Source: Parahoeflea halophila
GTDB lineage: Bacteria > Pseudomonadota > Alphaproteobacteria > Rhizobiales > Rhizobiaceae
Assembly: GCF_900220985.1 (NCBI RefSeq)
Contig: NZ_OCPC01000004.1
Span: 372,001-436,000 of the forward strand
Length of the DNA: 64,000 nt
Direction of reading: 5' to 3'
Shown here: positions 53,680 through 62,332 of the stretch, in pieces
How positions within the stretch are numbered: position 1 is the stretch's first letter
How the letters are laid out: each line of letters begins with the position of its first letter
The notes under the pieces: model-generated
What the model saw: only the letters and a program-made list of their open reading frames with translations
What the model was told of the DNA's origin: nothing
Databases searched by the model: none
Made by a program: the position numbers and the translations under genes

Positions 53680-55167
53680 GTGAATGCTTTGGATATGGTG
53701 TTGCAGCGGCAGGTGCCGGCGCGGTCGGCCGCGAGGGCGGGCGACGGGATGTCAGGTGGCGGCGAAGGCGATGGAGCCAGGCCTGACGCGTTCTCTGCGG
53801 CCCTTTCCAACGAGAAGCGCGGTGCTGCAGCAGATCGCGACAAGATTCAGTCTGGAAACCAGACGAGCACCGGCAACGAAGCTTCCGATGCGGACGAGCA
53901 GGTGTCCGTCCAATACGGACAATCTGACGATATCCTCAATCTGCTGGCCGGCTTGAAGTCGAGTGCCAGCTATTCGGATGAAGCCGAGCTTGGCGCGGAA
54001 GGTGATCAGCTGGAACTGACGTCCGGGCTGGTCGGTCCGGATGGCGCGATCGATGGTGACCCGGTTGACGGGCCTGCGGGCGCAGCCGACGGAGAGCTCG
54101 CCCACACGGATGCGCTAGCGGGCCAGACGCCGGTACCCGGCAATGAGATCGCCGCGACCAGGGTTGCAAGCCAGGCCAATGTGGACAGTGCCGCTCGAAA
54201 GCCCGGTGAACAGGTCACGTCAGGAGATGCGCAAGCAAGCACGGCTGCTGCCAGCCAGTTGGGGAATGCGAAAGCCGCTCAGCCATCTGCAGAAACCAAG
54301 GCTGTGGCTGCGACGCCGTCCACACAGACGCTGGCAGCTGCGGCTGCGGGCATGGCGGCACAGGCTGCTTCCCCACAGCCCAGGGCAGCAACGTCTCCGG
54401 CGGATATGCAGAAGGATCCGACTGCGCTCAAGGAAGCCATGCGCGCACTGGGCCTTGAAAGCGAACAGGCTCTGGCCAAGTCAGATGCCGTTCGCAAACA
54501 AGCCCGCGGTGACGCCATGGGCAACCGGGGTGATGCGGATGCAAGACGGGCCGATGAGCTGACAGGCAAGAAGGACGGCAAGGTTGAAGTGATTGAATCA
54601 CGGCGGTTTATGCCTGTTCAGAACTTGTCTCCGAATTCCCAGATGCTGACCCGTTCGCTGGCCGAGCTGGGCAACAGTGCGATTGCAGCCGAGCGCGCCG
54701 CGCCTGCGCAGGCGGTCGCCCAGTCTGGCGGGCCGCAGCCTGGGCAAACTCTCCATACCCTCAAGCTTCAGCTCAACCCCGTCTCGCTTGGCAGTGTGAC
54801 CGCGGTTCTCAAACTGTCGGGGGAGGACCTGTCGGTCGAAATCAAGGTTCAGACTGCGGAAGCCTACCGTCAGATCAAGGAAGACAACCAGTCCATACTC
54901 AAGTCCTTGCGCGGACAGGGCTTTGGAGTTGAGCAGATCACGGTTCAGCACGTTGTCAGCACAGAGCGTGCGTCCGGGCAGCCGGCCCAGCAAGGTCTTC
55001 CGGCCGGCCAGCAGGGGGCGGGGGCGAATGATGCCCAGTTCTTTGGCCGGGAAGGCAGCGGCAACAATGCCAGTCAGCAGCAATCCGGCAGCCGTGGGGG
55101 GCAAAGCCATGAACAAGGTTCCCATGCTGGTTCTGGCGCTCGGCGTACTGACGGCGTTTATCTCTGA
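53680..55167 (+). CDS. fliK: flagellar hook-length control protein FliK (MotD)
   Basis: A 495-aa export substrate that measures hook length and triggers the specificity switch in FlhB; rhizobial MotD has been shown to be FliK. Most of the protein is Ala/Gly/Gln/Ser-rich and disordered (about 1-330). The C-terminal Flg-hook domain shows TLKLQLNPVSLGSVTAVLKLSGEDLSVEIKVQTAEAYRQIKEDNQSILKSLRGQGF. The tail (about 440-495) is Gln/Gly-rich. Start GTG 53680 follows GAAGGG. The last 59 bp overlap the next gene in another frame. Confidence 0.93.
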   Translation: MNALDMVLQRQVPARSAARAGDGMSGGGEGDGARPDAFSAALSNEKRGAAADRDKIQSGNQTSTGNEASDADEQVSVQYGQSDDILNLLAGLKSSASYSDEAELGAEGDQLELTSGLVGPDGAIDGDPVDGPAGAADGELAHTDALAGQTPVPGNEIAATRVASQANVDSAARKPGEQVTSGDAQASTAAASQLGNAKAAQPSAETKAVAATPSTQTLAAAAAGMAAQAASPQPRAATSPADMQKDPTALKEAMRALGLESEQALAKSDAVRKQARGDAMGNRGDADARRADELTGKKDGKVEVIESRRFMPVQNLSPNSQMLTRSLAELGNSAIAAERAAPAQAVAQSGGPQPGQTLHTLKLQLNPVSLGSVTAVLKLSGEDLSVEIKVQTAEAYRQIKEDNQSILKSLRGQGFGVEQITVQHVVSTERASGQPAQQGLPAGQQGAGANDAQFFGREGSGNNASQQQSGSRGGQSHEQGSHAGSGARRTDGVYL

Positions 55168-55687
55168 GACAGTTACGCTTAGCGAGGCGCGGGCCGCGAG
55201 TGGTGTCTGCGAGGCTGAGATCCTGGCCGCAGCACGCGCCCATGGAGTTCCGCCAGGTATCCTCCATTCGGTCGGCCTGACCGAGACCGGACGGAAGGGC
55301 TCGCTGTATCCTTATGCGCTCAACATCGAGGGACGCGCGGTCTATGCCCGCAGCCGGGCCGACGCATTGCGCGAGTTCGAGCAGGCGCGTGCAGAGGGTA
55401 AGACCCTGATCGATCTGGGATGTATGCAGATCAATCACCGCTATCATGGTGGCGAATTCAGCTCGGTCGCAGCGATGCTGGATCCGCGTGCCAATGTGGA
55501 TTACGCCGCCCGGTTTCTTTCCCGTCTGCACGCTCGGCACGAAACCTGGACCATGGCCGTTGCACGATATCATGCCGGCCCGAACAATGATCCGGCGCAG
55601 AAGAAATATGTCTGCCGTGTGATCGCGAATCTTGTTGCAACCGGTCACGGAGCATGGACGGAACAGGCTCGATCATTCTGCGGCTGA
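55109..55687 (+). CDS. flagellar-locus lytic transglycosylase
   Basis: A 192-aa exported enzyme with a signal peptide (VPMLVLALGVLTAFISETV...ARAAS). The SLT-like lysozyme domain has the catalytic Glu in GLTETGRKGSLYPYALNIEG, then LIDLGCMQINHRYHG and ARYHAGPNN, typical of family 1 lytic transglycosylases. It likely opens the peptidoglycan for the rod, replacing the muramidase half of enteric FlgJ. It begins inside fliK (59-bp overlap) and lies directly before the rem promoter region. Confidence 0.92.
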   Translation: MNKVPMLVLALGVLTAFISETVTLSEARAASGVCEAEILAAARAHGVPPGILHSVGLTETGRKGSLYPYALNIEGRAVYARSRADALREFEQARAEGKTLIDLGCMQINHRYHGGEFSSVAAMLDPRANVDYAARFLSRLHARHETWTMAVARYHAGPNNDPAQKKYVCRVIANLVATGHGAWTEQARSFCG

Positions 55688-55777
55688 CACAACCAAAACG
55701 AGAAAAATTGGAAAGAGTGCGCCAACCGATGAGAGTTTGTTCGAAATTGGGCAAATGTGAACAGCGCAAGGCAAAAA

Positions 55778-55793
55778 TTAACCTTTTATTAAC
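55778..55793 (+). promoter_or_regulatory. CtrA-type box 1 upstream of rem
   Basis: TTAA-CCTTTTA-TTAAC: exact match to the CtrA consensus TTAA-N7-TTAAC. Confidence 0.55.
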
Positions 55794-55862
55794 TTTTCCA
55801 ATCAAAATTGTGTCATGTCCACGGGGTCCTACCATATCTAGCCAAATCACTGGGAAATATGG

Positions 55863-55877
55863 TTAATCAATTATTAA
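55863..55877 (+). promoter_or_regulatory. CtrA-type box 2 upstream of rem
   Basis: TTAA-TCAATTA-TTAA, 92 bp before the rem start region's end; exact in both half sites. Confidence 0.5.
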
Positions 55878-55968
55878 ATGTGACCATATCTATTTAATAG
55901 TTTACCCGGATTCAGCGGATTCGTACTTCTTAGTTAACGAGGCACCACACTGATTCGGAGGCGAACGA

Positions 55969-56640
55969 ATGATCGTAGTGGTTGATGACCGGCAATTGGT
56001 TAAAGACGGGTACACATCCCTTTTCGGGCGCGAAGGAGTACCTTCGGCGAGTTTCGATTCCGTTGAGTTTGGTGAGTGGGTCCATGCGGCGGCGGACTCC
56101 GATCTTGAGGCCGTGGAAGCCTTCCTGATTGGTCATGGCAGCCAGATGATGGAACTGCCACGAGCCATCCGCGACCGCTCCCAGGCGCCGGTGATCGCAG
56201 TCAGCGATACGCCGTCCCTTGAATCCACCCTGGCATTTTATGACAGCGGTGTGGACGATGTGGTGCGCAAGCCGGTTCACCCCCGCGAAATCCTTGCACG
56301 TGCGGCAGCCATTCGTCGTCGTCTCAAGGCGCTCTCCACCCATACCGAGATCGGCCCCATCCGCGTCTTTTCCGATGGACGTGACCCTGAAATCGAGGAT
56401 CGGACTTTTGCGCTTCCACGGCGCGAGCGCCGCATCCTTGAGTATCTTGTTGCCAATCGCGGCCGCCGCGTCACCAAGCAGCAGATCTTCAACGCCATCT
56501 ACGGCATCTTCGACGAAGACGTGGAAGAGAACGTTGTTGAGAGCCACATCTCCAAGCTGCGCAAGAAACTGCGCAAGCGTCTCGGCTTCGACCCGATCGA
56601 TTCGAAGCGGTTCCTCGGTTACCTCATCGACTGGAAGTAA
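55969..56640 (+). CDS. rem: OmpR-type flagellar regulator Rem
   Basis: A 223-aa OmpR-like transcription factor, the growth-phase activator of flagellar genes in S. meliloti, acting below VisNR. Residues 1-120 form a receiver-like domain with Asp6/Asp7 and a Lys-Pro (VVRKPVHP), but where the phospho-acceptor Asp is expected, about 48-54, the sequence reads [11 protein letters not shown] with no Asp. The DNA-binding domain (about 125-223) has [27 protein letters not shown] and [16 protein letters not shown] with the recognition helix. CGGAGGCGA precedes the ATG. Confidence 0.92.
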   Translation: MIVVVDDRQLVKDGYTSLFGREGVPSASFDSVEFGEWVHAAADSDLEAVEAFLIGHGSQMMELPRAIRDRSQAPVIAVSDTPSLESTLAFYDSGVDDVVRKPVHPREILARAAAIRRRLKALSTHTEIGPIRVFSDGRDPEIEDRTFALPRRERRILEYLVANRGRRVTKQQIFNAIYGIFDEDVEENVVESHISKLRKKLRKRLGFDPIDSKRFLGYLIDWK

Positions 56641-56648
56641 GCAGGCTT

Positions 56649-56675
56649 TGGCCAACCGATTTTGTTGGTTGGCCA
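56649..56675. other. hairpin after rem
   Basis: TGGCCAACC/GGTTGGCCA forms a perfect 9-bp stem with a 9-base loop; it lacks a strong T run downstream. Probably ends or processes the rem transcript before the flgE promoter. Confidence 0.6.
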
Positions 56676-56700
56676 GCGCCAGATGCATCACAAGCAATCA

Positions 56701-56728
56701 GGTTCACGCAAGGCCCGCAAGCTAATCT
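56701..56728 (+). promoter_or_regulatory. flagellar CRCAAG-N10-TA element, flgE operon
   Basis: TTCACGCAAG, 10 bp (GCCCGCAAGC), TAATC at 56723, 36 bp before the flgE ATG. Confidence 0.57.
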
Positions 56729-56758
56729 TGATCGCAGTAGTAAACGAGGGATTACGCG

Positions 56759-58021
56759 ATGAGCCTTTTTGGAATGATGCAATCCGGTGTGTCGGGCATG
56801 AATGCCCAGGCCAACCGCCTCAGCACGGTTGCCGACAACATTCAGAACTCCAGCACCCCCGGTTACAAGCGGGCAACCACCGCTTTCTCCTCGCTCATTC
56901 TGCCGACCACTGCCGGATCGTACAATTCAGGCGCGGTCAAGACCAGCGTGCAGTACGACATCAGCACCTCCGGTTCACCTGAGTTCACGACGTCGAACAC
57001 CAACCTGGCCATCGACGGGAACGGCTTCTTTATCGTCTCCGACTCCAATGGAAGCCCGTTTCTGACCCGGAACGGCGCATTCTCGAAGGATGGTGACGGC
57101 AATCTAGTCAACTCCGCCGGATTTACACTGATGGGTTACGACTATACCGGCGGCGCGCCCGCTCCCGTGGTCAACGGCTTTGACGGGCTGGTTCCGGTCA
57201 ATGTCAATTCCGCCGGACTGACGGCGACCCCTTCGACCAACGGCCTGTTCTACGCCAACCTCAATGATGCCGCGACGGTCGTCGCAGCCGCCGACCTGCC
57301 GTCGGCGAACGCGGTCACGGCCGAGTACAGCCACAAGAGTTCGCTGGTTGTCTATGACACCGTCGGCAAGGAAGTTCTGCTCGATTTCTACTACACCAAG
57401 ACTGCCGATGATAACTGGGAAGTCGCAGTCTATGACCGCGCGGCGGCCACGCCGGGAACCGGGTTCCCCTACGGCAGCGGTCCTCTCGCAACCCAGAACC
57501 TCGTGTTCGATCCCGCTCTCAACGGCGCGCTTGCCGCAGCCAGCCCGACCAGCATTGCGATGACAGTACCCGGTGGCGCCGCGCTGACCATCGACTTGAA
57601 AGACATGACGCAGCTCAATTACGAGTTCACCGTCGATGATGCGGACGTGAACGGCAATGCCCCCAGCGCAGTGACAGATGTTGAGGTCGCGGCGGACGGC
57701 ACCGTCTACGCAAAGTACGAAAACGGTGACCTCAGGCCGATGTATCAGGTGGCACTGGCCACAGTGCCGAGTCCTGACAATCTCATCCCGCTGCCGGGCA
57801 ACGTCTACGCCCAGGGTATCGATTCCGGCGTCATCACTACCGGCTTCGCAGGAACCGGTGGATTTGGCGGGCTGATTTCCAACGCTGTCGAGGGCTCGAA
57901 CGTCGACATCGCCCAGGAGCTGACCGACATGATCGCTTCCCAGCGCAGCTACACGGCCAACTCCAAGGTCTTCCAGACAGGCTCCGACCTGTTGGACGTC
58001 CTCGTGAATCTGAAGCGATAG
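56759..58021 (+). CDS. flgE: flagellar hook protein FlgE
   Basis: A 420-aa hook subunit. The N-terminal export/coil region (SLFGMMQSGVSGMNAQANRLSTVADNIQNSSTPGYKRA) and the C-terminal NAVEGSNVDIAQELTDMIASQRSYTANSKVFQTGSDLLDVLVNLKR are diagnostic; the middle D1/D2 domains contain NTNLAIDGNGFFIVSDSNG. It heads flgE-flgK-flgL-flaF-flbT-flgD-fliQ, with its own CRCAAG-N10-TA element. Confidence 0.97.
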   Translation: MSLFGMMQSGVSGMNAQANRLSTVADNIQNSSTPGYKRATTAFSSLILPTTAGSYNSGAVKTSVQYDISTSGSPEFTTSNTNLAIDGNGFFIVSDSNGSPFLTRNGAFSKDGDGNLVNSAGFTLMGYDYTGGAPAPVVNGFDGLVPVNVNSAGLTATPSTNGLFYANLNDAATVVAAADLPSANAVTAEYSHKSSLVVYDTVGKEVLLDFYYTKTADDNWEVAVYDRAAATPGTGFPYGSGPLATQNLVFDPALNGALAAASPTSIAMTVPGGAALTIDLKDMTQLNYEFTVDDADVNGNAPSAVTDVEVAADGTVYAKYENGDLRPMYQVALATVPSPDNLIPLPGNVYAQGIDSGVITTGFAGTGGFGGLISNAVEGSNVDIAQELTDMIASQRSYTANSKVFQTGSDLLDVLVNLKR

Positions 58022-58050
58022 GCTCTTTCGGGAACTAGAAAGTACAGTCA

Positions 58051-59514
58051 ATGTCTTTGACGTCAGCACTTAGTACCGCACAATCGTCTTTGTCGAATTA
58101 CGCGACACAGACCAATGTCGTGTCACGCAACATCTCCAATGCCTCGGACCCGAACTATTCCCGTCGCGATGCGGTGCTGACCAATTCGCTGTTCGGTGCT
58201 CAGGGTGTCAACATCCAGCGCGCACAGGACACGGCCCTGTTCGTCCGCAGCATCACCGATACATCCACGGCCAGTGCGCAGCAGACCCTGCTTACGGGGC
58301 TGACGGACCTGAAGAACATTCTCGGTGGCAACGATTACGAATCATCGCCGTCGGTGTTGATCGCCACCATGCGCGATACGCTCGCGACCTACGCGGCAAA
58401 GCCTTCCGAAGCCACCCTTGCGCAGATGGCAATAGCCGATGCGGTGACTACCGCGAACGGTCTTAACGATGCATCCAAGGCGGTTCAGACGGTCAGGTAT
58501 GAGGCCGACAAGGAAATCAAGCGTCAGGTCGATACGCTCAACGAATTGCTGGCCCGGTTCGAGACCAGCAACAACCGGGTCTACAGCGGAACCCAGACCG
58601 GCAAGGATGTCAACGCAGAGCTCGACGAGCGCGAGTCGCTGATCAAGCAGATTTCGTCGATCATCGGTGTGACCCAGGTTACCCGGGCGGGCAATGATGT
58701 GGCGTTGTACACCAGCGACGGCGTCACCCTGTTTGAAACGGTAGCGCGCCCTGTCGAGTTCGAACCCTCATCGGGCTTCTCGGCCTCGCTCGAGGGCAAG
58801 CAGGTCTTTGTCGACGGGGTGCCGCTGGGTGCGGGCATGGGTGCCAACACCACCGGCCGCGGCTCGTTGCAGTCACTGCTGCAGATCCGTGACGACTACG
58901 CTCCGGCCATGCAGACCCAGCTCGACGAGATCGCCCGGGCACTGGTTGTGACCTTTGCCGAAAGCGATCAGTCGGCGACGCCGACACTTCCGGACATGCC
59001 GGGACTGTTCACCTGGGCAGGCGGTACCGTGCCGGCTGGCGCAACCATCGAGCCCGGCATTGCCTCGACACTGGCTGTCAATCCGGCCCTGATCCAGTCG
59101 CTCGGCGGCGATCCGAAATTGCTGCGCGACGGTGGCATCAACGGCGCGGCTTACAGTTCCAACCCCACAGGCGCGACGGGATACTCATCGCTTCTTGACG
59201 CGCATGTCTTGGCACTCGACACGCCAATGGCTTTCGACGCTGCAGCGGGACTTTCTTCATCAGCAAGCCTGATGGAATTTGCAGCCGAATCGATCGGCTG
59301 GCTGGAACTCAATCGCAGTGACGCGGGAACCGCGGCTGAATCGCGCGAAGCATCGAGGTTTCGTTCGGTCGAAGCCCTTTCAAGCATTACAGGCGTCTCT
59401 CTGGACGAAGAGATGTCGATGCTTCTCGAACTGGAACAGGCCTACAAGGCATCGGCCCGGCTGATCGCGGCGGTCGATGAAATGCTCCAGGCACTCATGG
59501 CGGCGGCGAGGTAA
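58051..59514 (+). CDS. flgK: flagellar hook-associated protein 1, FlgK
   Basis: A 487-aa protein at the hook-filament junction. N-terminus: LTSALSTAQSSLSNYATQTNVVSRNISNASDPNYSRRDAV. A conserved segment VRYEADKEIKRQVDTLNELLARFETSNNRV and DELDERESLIKQIS are present. C-terminus: SSITGVSLDEEMSMLLELEQAYKASARLIAAVDEML, the FlgK/L signature. flgL starts 4 bp later. Confidence 0.95.
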   Translation: MSLTSALSTAQSSLSNYATQTNVVSRNISNASDPNYSRRDAVLTNSLFGAQGVNIQRAQDTALFVRSITDTSTASAQQTLLTGLTDLKNILGGNDYESSPSVLIATMRDTLATYAAKPSEATLAQMAIADAVTTANGLNDASKAVQTVRYEADKEIKRQVDTLNELLARFETSNNRVYSGTQTGKDVNAELDERESLIKQISSIIGVTQVTRAGNDVALYTSDGVTLFETVARPVEFEPSSGFSASLEGKQVFVDGVPLGAGMGANTTGRGSLQSLLQIRDDYAPAMQTQLDEIARALVVTFAESDQSATPTLPDMPGLFTWAGGTVPAGATIEPGIASTLAVNPALIQSLGGDPKLLRDGGINGAAYSSNPTGATGYSSLLDAHVLALDTPMAFDAAAGLSSSASLMEFAAESIGWLELNRSDAGTAAESREASRFRSVEALSSITGVSLDEEMSMLLELEQAYKASARLIAAVDEMLQALMAAAR

Positions 59515-59518
59515 GGTC

Positions 59519-60571
59519 ATGAAAACCAGTTTTGTTTCCAATCTGGCAATGCAGAATGCAATGCGGCTGACCATTGGCCGCGGTCAGAATGAAATCCAGA
59601 AGCTCAACACCGAGATCGTGACCGGCCGCTATGCGGATGTCGGTCTGGCGCTGGGCGCAAAGACATCAAACAGCGTTTCTCTCAACACTGAAATGACCCA
59701 GCTGAACGGGATCCTGGATTCCAACGCCCTGGTAACCCAGCGGCTCGCGGCCTCCCAGTCAGCCCTAGACATGATGTCGGATTCCGCCCAGCAGATGCTT
59801 GAGGCGTTCATCGCTGTCAACGGATCCGACGATGCCAACAGGCTGTTGATTGCCCAGCGCGACGTTGAAGCCTCCTTGGGCGCTTATACCATCGCGGGCA
59901 ACACCTCAGCCAACGGCGAGTACCTGTTTTCAGGTATCAACTCGAACGTAAAGCCGCTGGAAGACTATTTCGCACCGGGTTCGGCACCGAAGGCCGCCTT
60001 TGACGCGACTTTCCTAGGCCATTTCGGGTTCACCCAGAATGATCCGGCAGCAGCGGGCATCACCGTCCCGCAGATGAACGATTTCATCACGAATGTGCTC
60101 GAACCGGCCTTTACGGGAGCTGCATGGAACACGGACTGGTCCAATGCCTCCGATACCAACATGACGAGCCGCATCCTCAAGAACGAGGTGGTGGAGTCCA
60201 ATACCAATGCCAATTCCGAGGGTATGCGCAACTTTGCGCTTGCCGCGGTCATTGGCATCGAGTTGCTCAACTCGCCGATCACTGCCGAAGTTCGTACGGC
60301 GGTAAACGCCAGCGCGATCAAGTATGCAGGCAGCGCGGTAACGGGCATCGACAATCAGCGCAGTGAGCTGGGTGTATCCCAGAACCGGATCACCAAGGCC
60401 AACACCGCGCTTGAATCTCAACTACGCATCATCACCCTTCATTTGGGTGATATCGAAGGCGTGGATCCTTACGAGGCGTCCACGCGAATGAACTCATTGC
60501 TGGCCCAGGTCGAGGCGTCCTACACGCTCACGTCCCGGATCCAGCAAATGAGCTTGATGAACTATTTGTAG
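59519..60571 (+). CDS. flgL: flagellar hook-associated protein 3, FlgL
   Basis: A 350-aa hook-associated protein related to flagellin (NAMRLTIGRGQNEIQKLNTEIVTGRYADVG near the N-terminus; DIEGVDPYEASTRMNSLLAQVEASYTLTSRIQQMSLMNYL at the C-terminus). GEYLFSGINSNVKPL marks the middle. ATG 59519 is preceded by GAGGTAAGGTC. flaF starts 53 bp downstream. Confidence 0.93.
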   Translation: MKTSFVSNLAMQNAMRLTIGRGQNEIQKLNTEIVTGRYADVGLALGAKTSNSVSLNTEMTQLNGILDSNALVTQRLAASQSALDMMSDSAQQMLEAFIAVNGSDDANRLLIAQRDVEASLGAYTIAGNTSANGEYLFSGINSNVKPLEDYFAPGSAPKAAFDATFLGHFGFTQNDPAAAGITVPQMNDFITNVLEPAFTGAAWNTDWSNASDTNMTSRILKNEVVESNTNANSEGMRNFALAAVIGIELLNSPITAEVRTAVNASAIKYAGSAVTGIDNQRSELGVSQNRITKANTALESQLRIITLHLGDIEGVDPYEASTRMNSLLAQVEASYTLTSRIQQMSLMNYL

Positions 60572-60624
60572 CAGCATGGTCCGGAGTTCCCGGACTTAAA
60601 TGGACAAACATGAAGGGCGTCTGA

Positions 60625-60972
60625 ATGTACCAATTTTCCTACGCGGATGTTCAGGAGGATGGTGTTGCCGAAGCACGCGAACGCGAGCGAGAGGCAATCA
60701 ATCATTCAATCTCGCTGCTGCAAGCGGCCAAGACCAAGGGTCTTGAATCCCGTGAAGCGGTTGAGGCTGTTTATTTTTGTAGCCGTCTGTGGGTGCGATT
60801 TGTCGAAGACCTGGCATCCCCCGACAATCAACTGGCTGAGGAGTTGCGTGCAAACCTCATCTCGATAGGCATCTGGATCATCAAGGAATCAGAGAGCATT
60901 CGGAAACGTCAATCCGACAATTTCCAGGGGATCATTGATATCTCGGTCATCATCAGGGACGGATTGAAATGA
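60625..60972 (+). CDS. flaF: flagellin synthesis regulator FlaF
   Basis: A 115-aa protein of the FlaF family. In Caulobacter FlaF is needed for flagellin production and works opposite FlbT. Conserved features: [34 protein letters not shown] and [26 protein letters not shown]. It overlaps flbT by 4 bp, so the two regulators are made together. Likely targets are the five flagellin leaders of this window. Confidence 0.93.
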   Translation: MYQFSYADVQEDGVAEAREREREAINHSISLLQAAKTKGLESREAVEAVYFCSRLWVRFVEDLASPDNQLAEELRANLISIGIWIIKESESIRKRQSDNFQGIIDISVIIRDGLK

Positions 60973-61418
60973 AAAGCTCTCTGCGCATTTCTCTCAAGGC
61001 AGGCGAACGGATCTTCATCAATGGAGCCGTGCTGCGGGTAGACCGCAAGGTTGCTCTCGAGTTCCTCAACGACGTGACCTTCCTTTTGGAGAACCATGTT
61101 CTCCAGCCTGAACAGGCCACCACGCCGCTCAAGCAGCTCTACTTCATTGTCCAGATGATGTTGATCAACCCGGAAGGGGCAGAGCAGGCCATGAGCATGT
61201 TCCGCAAATCGGTTGTCATGCTGCTGACTTGCTTCAAGAACGAGGAAGTTCTCACCGAACTCAAGCACATTGATGGAATGGTCACCCAGGGCCGGGCATT
61301 CGAAGCCCTCAAGGCCATCCGGGCGCTCTATCCCATCGAAGAGAAGATCCTCGATACCGCCGGCATGTCGGCCGGTACGATCGAACAGATTCGCAAGGAG
61401 TTGGCACCATGGACGTAA
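60969..61418 (+). CDS. flbT: flagellin mRNA regulator FlbT
   Basis: A 149-aa FlbT. The Caulobacter protein binds the 5' leader of flagellin mRNA and promotes its decay until hook completion. Typical segments are [67 protein letters not shown]. The stop overlaps the flgD start region by 10 bp. The leader hairpins before all five flagellins are probable targets. Confidence 0.95.
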   Translation: MKSSLRISLKAGERIFINGAVLRVDRKVALEFLNDVTFLLENHVLQPEQATTPLKQLYFIVQMMLINPEGAEQAMSMFRKSVVMLLTCFKNEEVLTELKHIDGMVTQGRAFEALKAIRALYPIEEKILDTAGMSAGTIEQIRKELAPWT

Positions 61419-61810
61419 GCCCTGTTTCAACCGGCGCCGCAGCAGCACGTTCCATTGCTGATACCGCGGCGAAGAAGGCCACACTCGATTATGACACCTT
61501 CCTCACTCTGCTCGTCCAGCAGATGAAGAGCCAGGACCCCACTGATCCGATGGACGCCACCGACCAGATTGCCCAGTTGGCAACCTTCAGCCAGGTGGAA
61601 CAGACCATCCAGACCAACAAGAACCTGGAAAACCTGTTGCAGTCCTCGACCCTCAGTCAGGCCGGCTCGATGATCGGACGGACGTTGACAAGTGCAGATG
61701 GCACTATCTCTGGCGAGATTGAACAGGTAAAGGTATATGCTGACGGCCTGATGGCTCTGCTGAAAACCGGCGAGCAGGTTCCGATCAGTGCAGGTGTGAC
61801 GATCAGCTAA
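61409..61810 (+). CDS. flgD: flagellar hook-cap scaffold FlgD
   Basis: A 133-aa hook cap protein. It contains [47 protein letters not shown], the FlgD signature, then a short C-terminal part ([22 protein letters not shown]). Enteric FlgD is about 230 aa; the short form, without the second domain, is normal in rhizobia. It overlaps flbT by 10 bp. Confidence 0.94.
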   Translation: MDVSPVSTGAAAARSIADTAAKKATLDYDTFLTLLVQQMKSQDPTDPMDATDQIAQLATFSQVEQTIQTNKNLENLLQSSTLSQAGSMIGRTLTSADGTISGEIEQVKVYADGLMALLKTGEQVPISAGVTIS

Positions 61811-61811
61811 G

Positions 61812-62078
61812 ATGAATGAAGCCGACGCCCTTGATATTGTGCAGACTGCGATCTGGACCGTGCTTGTCTGCTCGGGACCGGCGGTCTTCGTTGCCATGTT
61901 CGTCGGTGTCGGCATCGCTTTCATCCAGGCCCTGACCCAGGTTCAGGAAATCACGCTGACCTTCGTTCCCAAGATCGTTGCCATCCTGGTGACCGTTGCC
62001 GTCTCTGCGCCCTTCGTCGGGGCGCAGATTTCGACCTTCACCGACGTCGTCTTTCAGCGAATAGAAAGCGGCTTCTAA
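61812..62078 (+). CDS. fliQ: flagellar export gate protein FliQ
   Basis: An 88-aa inner-membrane export-gate subunit with two hydrophobic helices (AIWTVLVCSGPAVFVAMFVGVGIAFIQALTQVQEITLTFVPKIV, VTVAVSAPFVGAQI). The QALTQVQEITLTFVPK signature is exact. It starts 1 bp after flgD. Confidence 0.96.
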   Translation: MNEADALDIVQTAIWTVLVCSGPAVFVAMFVGVGIAFIQALTQVQEITLTFVPKIVAILVTVAVSAPFVGAQISTFTDVVFQRIESGF

Positions 62079-62248
62079 GGCGCGTTTCCTGGCCCGCCTT
62101 GGGGGAGGGCATGGCGTCCAGCCAGCCCTATTCCGGGCGCAGCGGGACCACGGCTCATGTCCGCAGGCCGAGGCTGCCCCGCACCCTAACCACCGGCCGG
62201 CTCCTCTCCGGGTCTCATCACGAACACTGCCATCATTCACCCTGCCAT

Positions 62249-62275
62249 CCTCGCGCAAGCTTCGCCCATTAGGGT
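62249..62275 (+). promoter_or_regulatory. flagellar CRCAAG-N10-TA element, flhA
   Basis: TCGCGCAAG, 10 bp (CTTCGCCCAT), TAGGG at 62270, 63 bp before the flhA ATG; gives flhA a promoter of its own in the 254-bp gap after fliQ. Confidence 0.6.
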
Positions 62276-62332
62276 CGCGGTGACCTATTGCGCGGGCATG
62301 ACGCCTGCGCTGTGCTCCGGAGCTCCGAAAAC

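Larger units (their letters stand above)
55688..55968. other. AT-rich region upstream of rem
   Basis: 281 bp, strikingly AT-rich. It has two exact TTAA-N7-TTAA sites (55778-55793, 55863-55877), the direct repeat ACCATATCTA (around 55832 and 55884) and an inverted repeat CCATAT/ATATGG. This is presumably the regulated promoter of rem. Confidence 0.65.
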
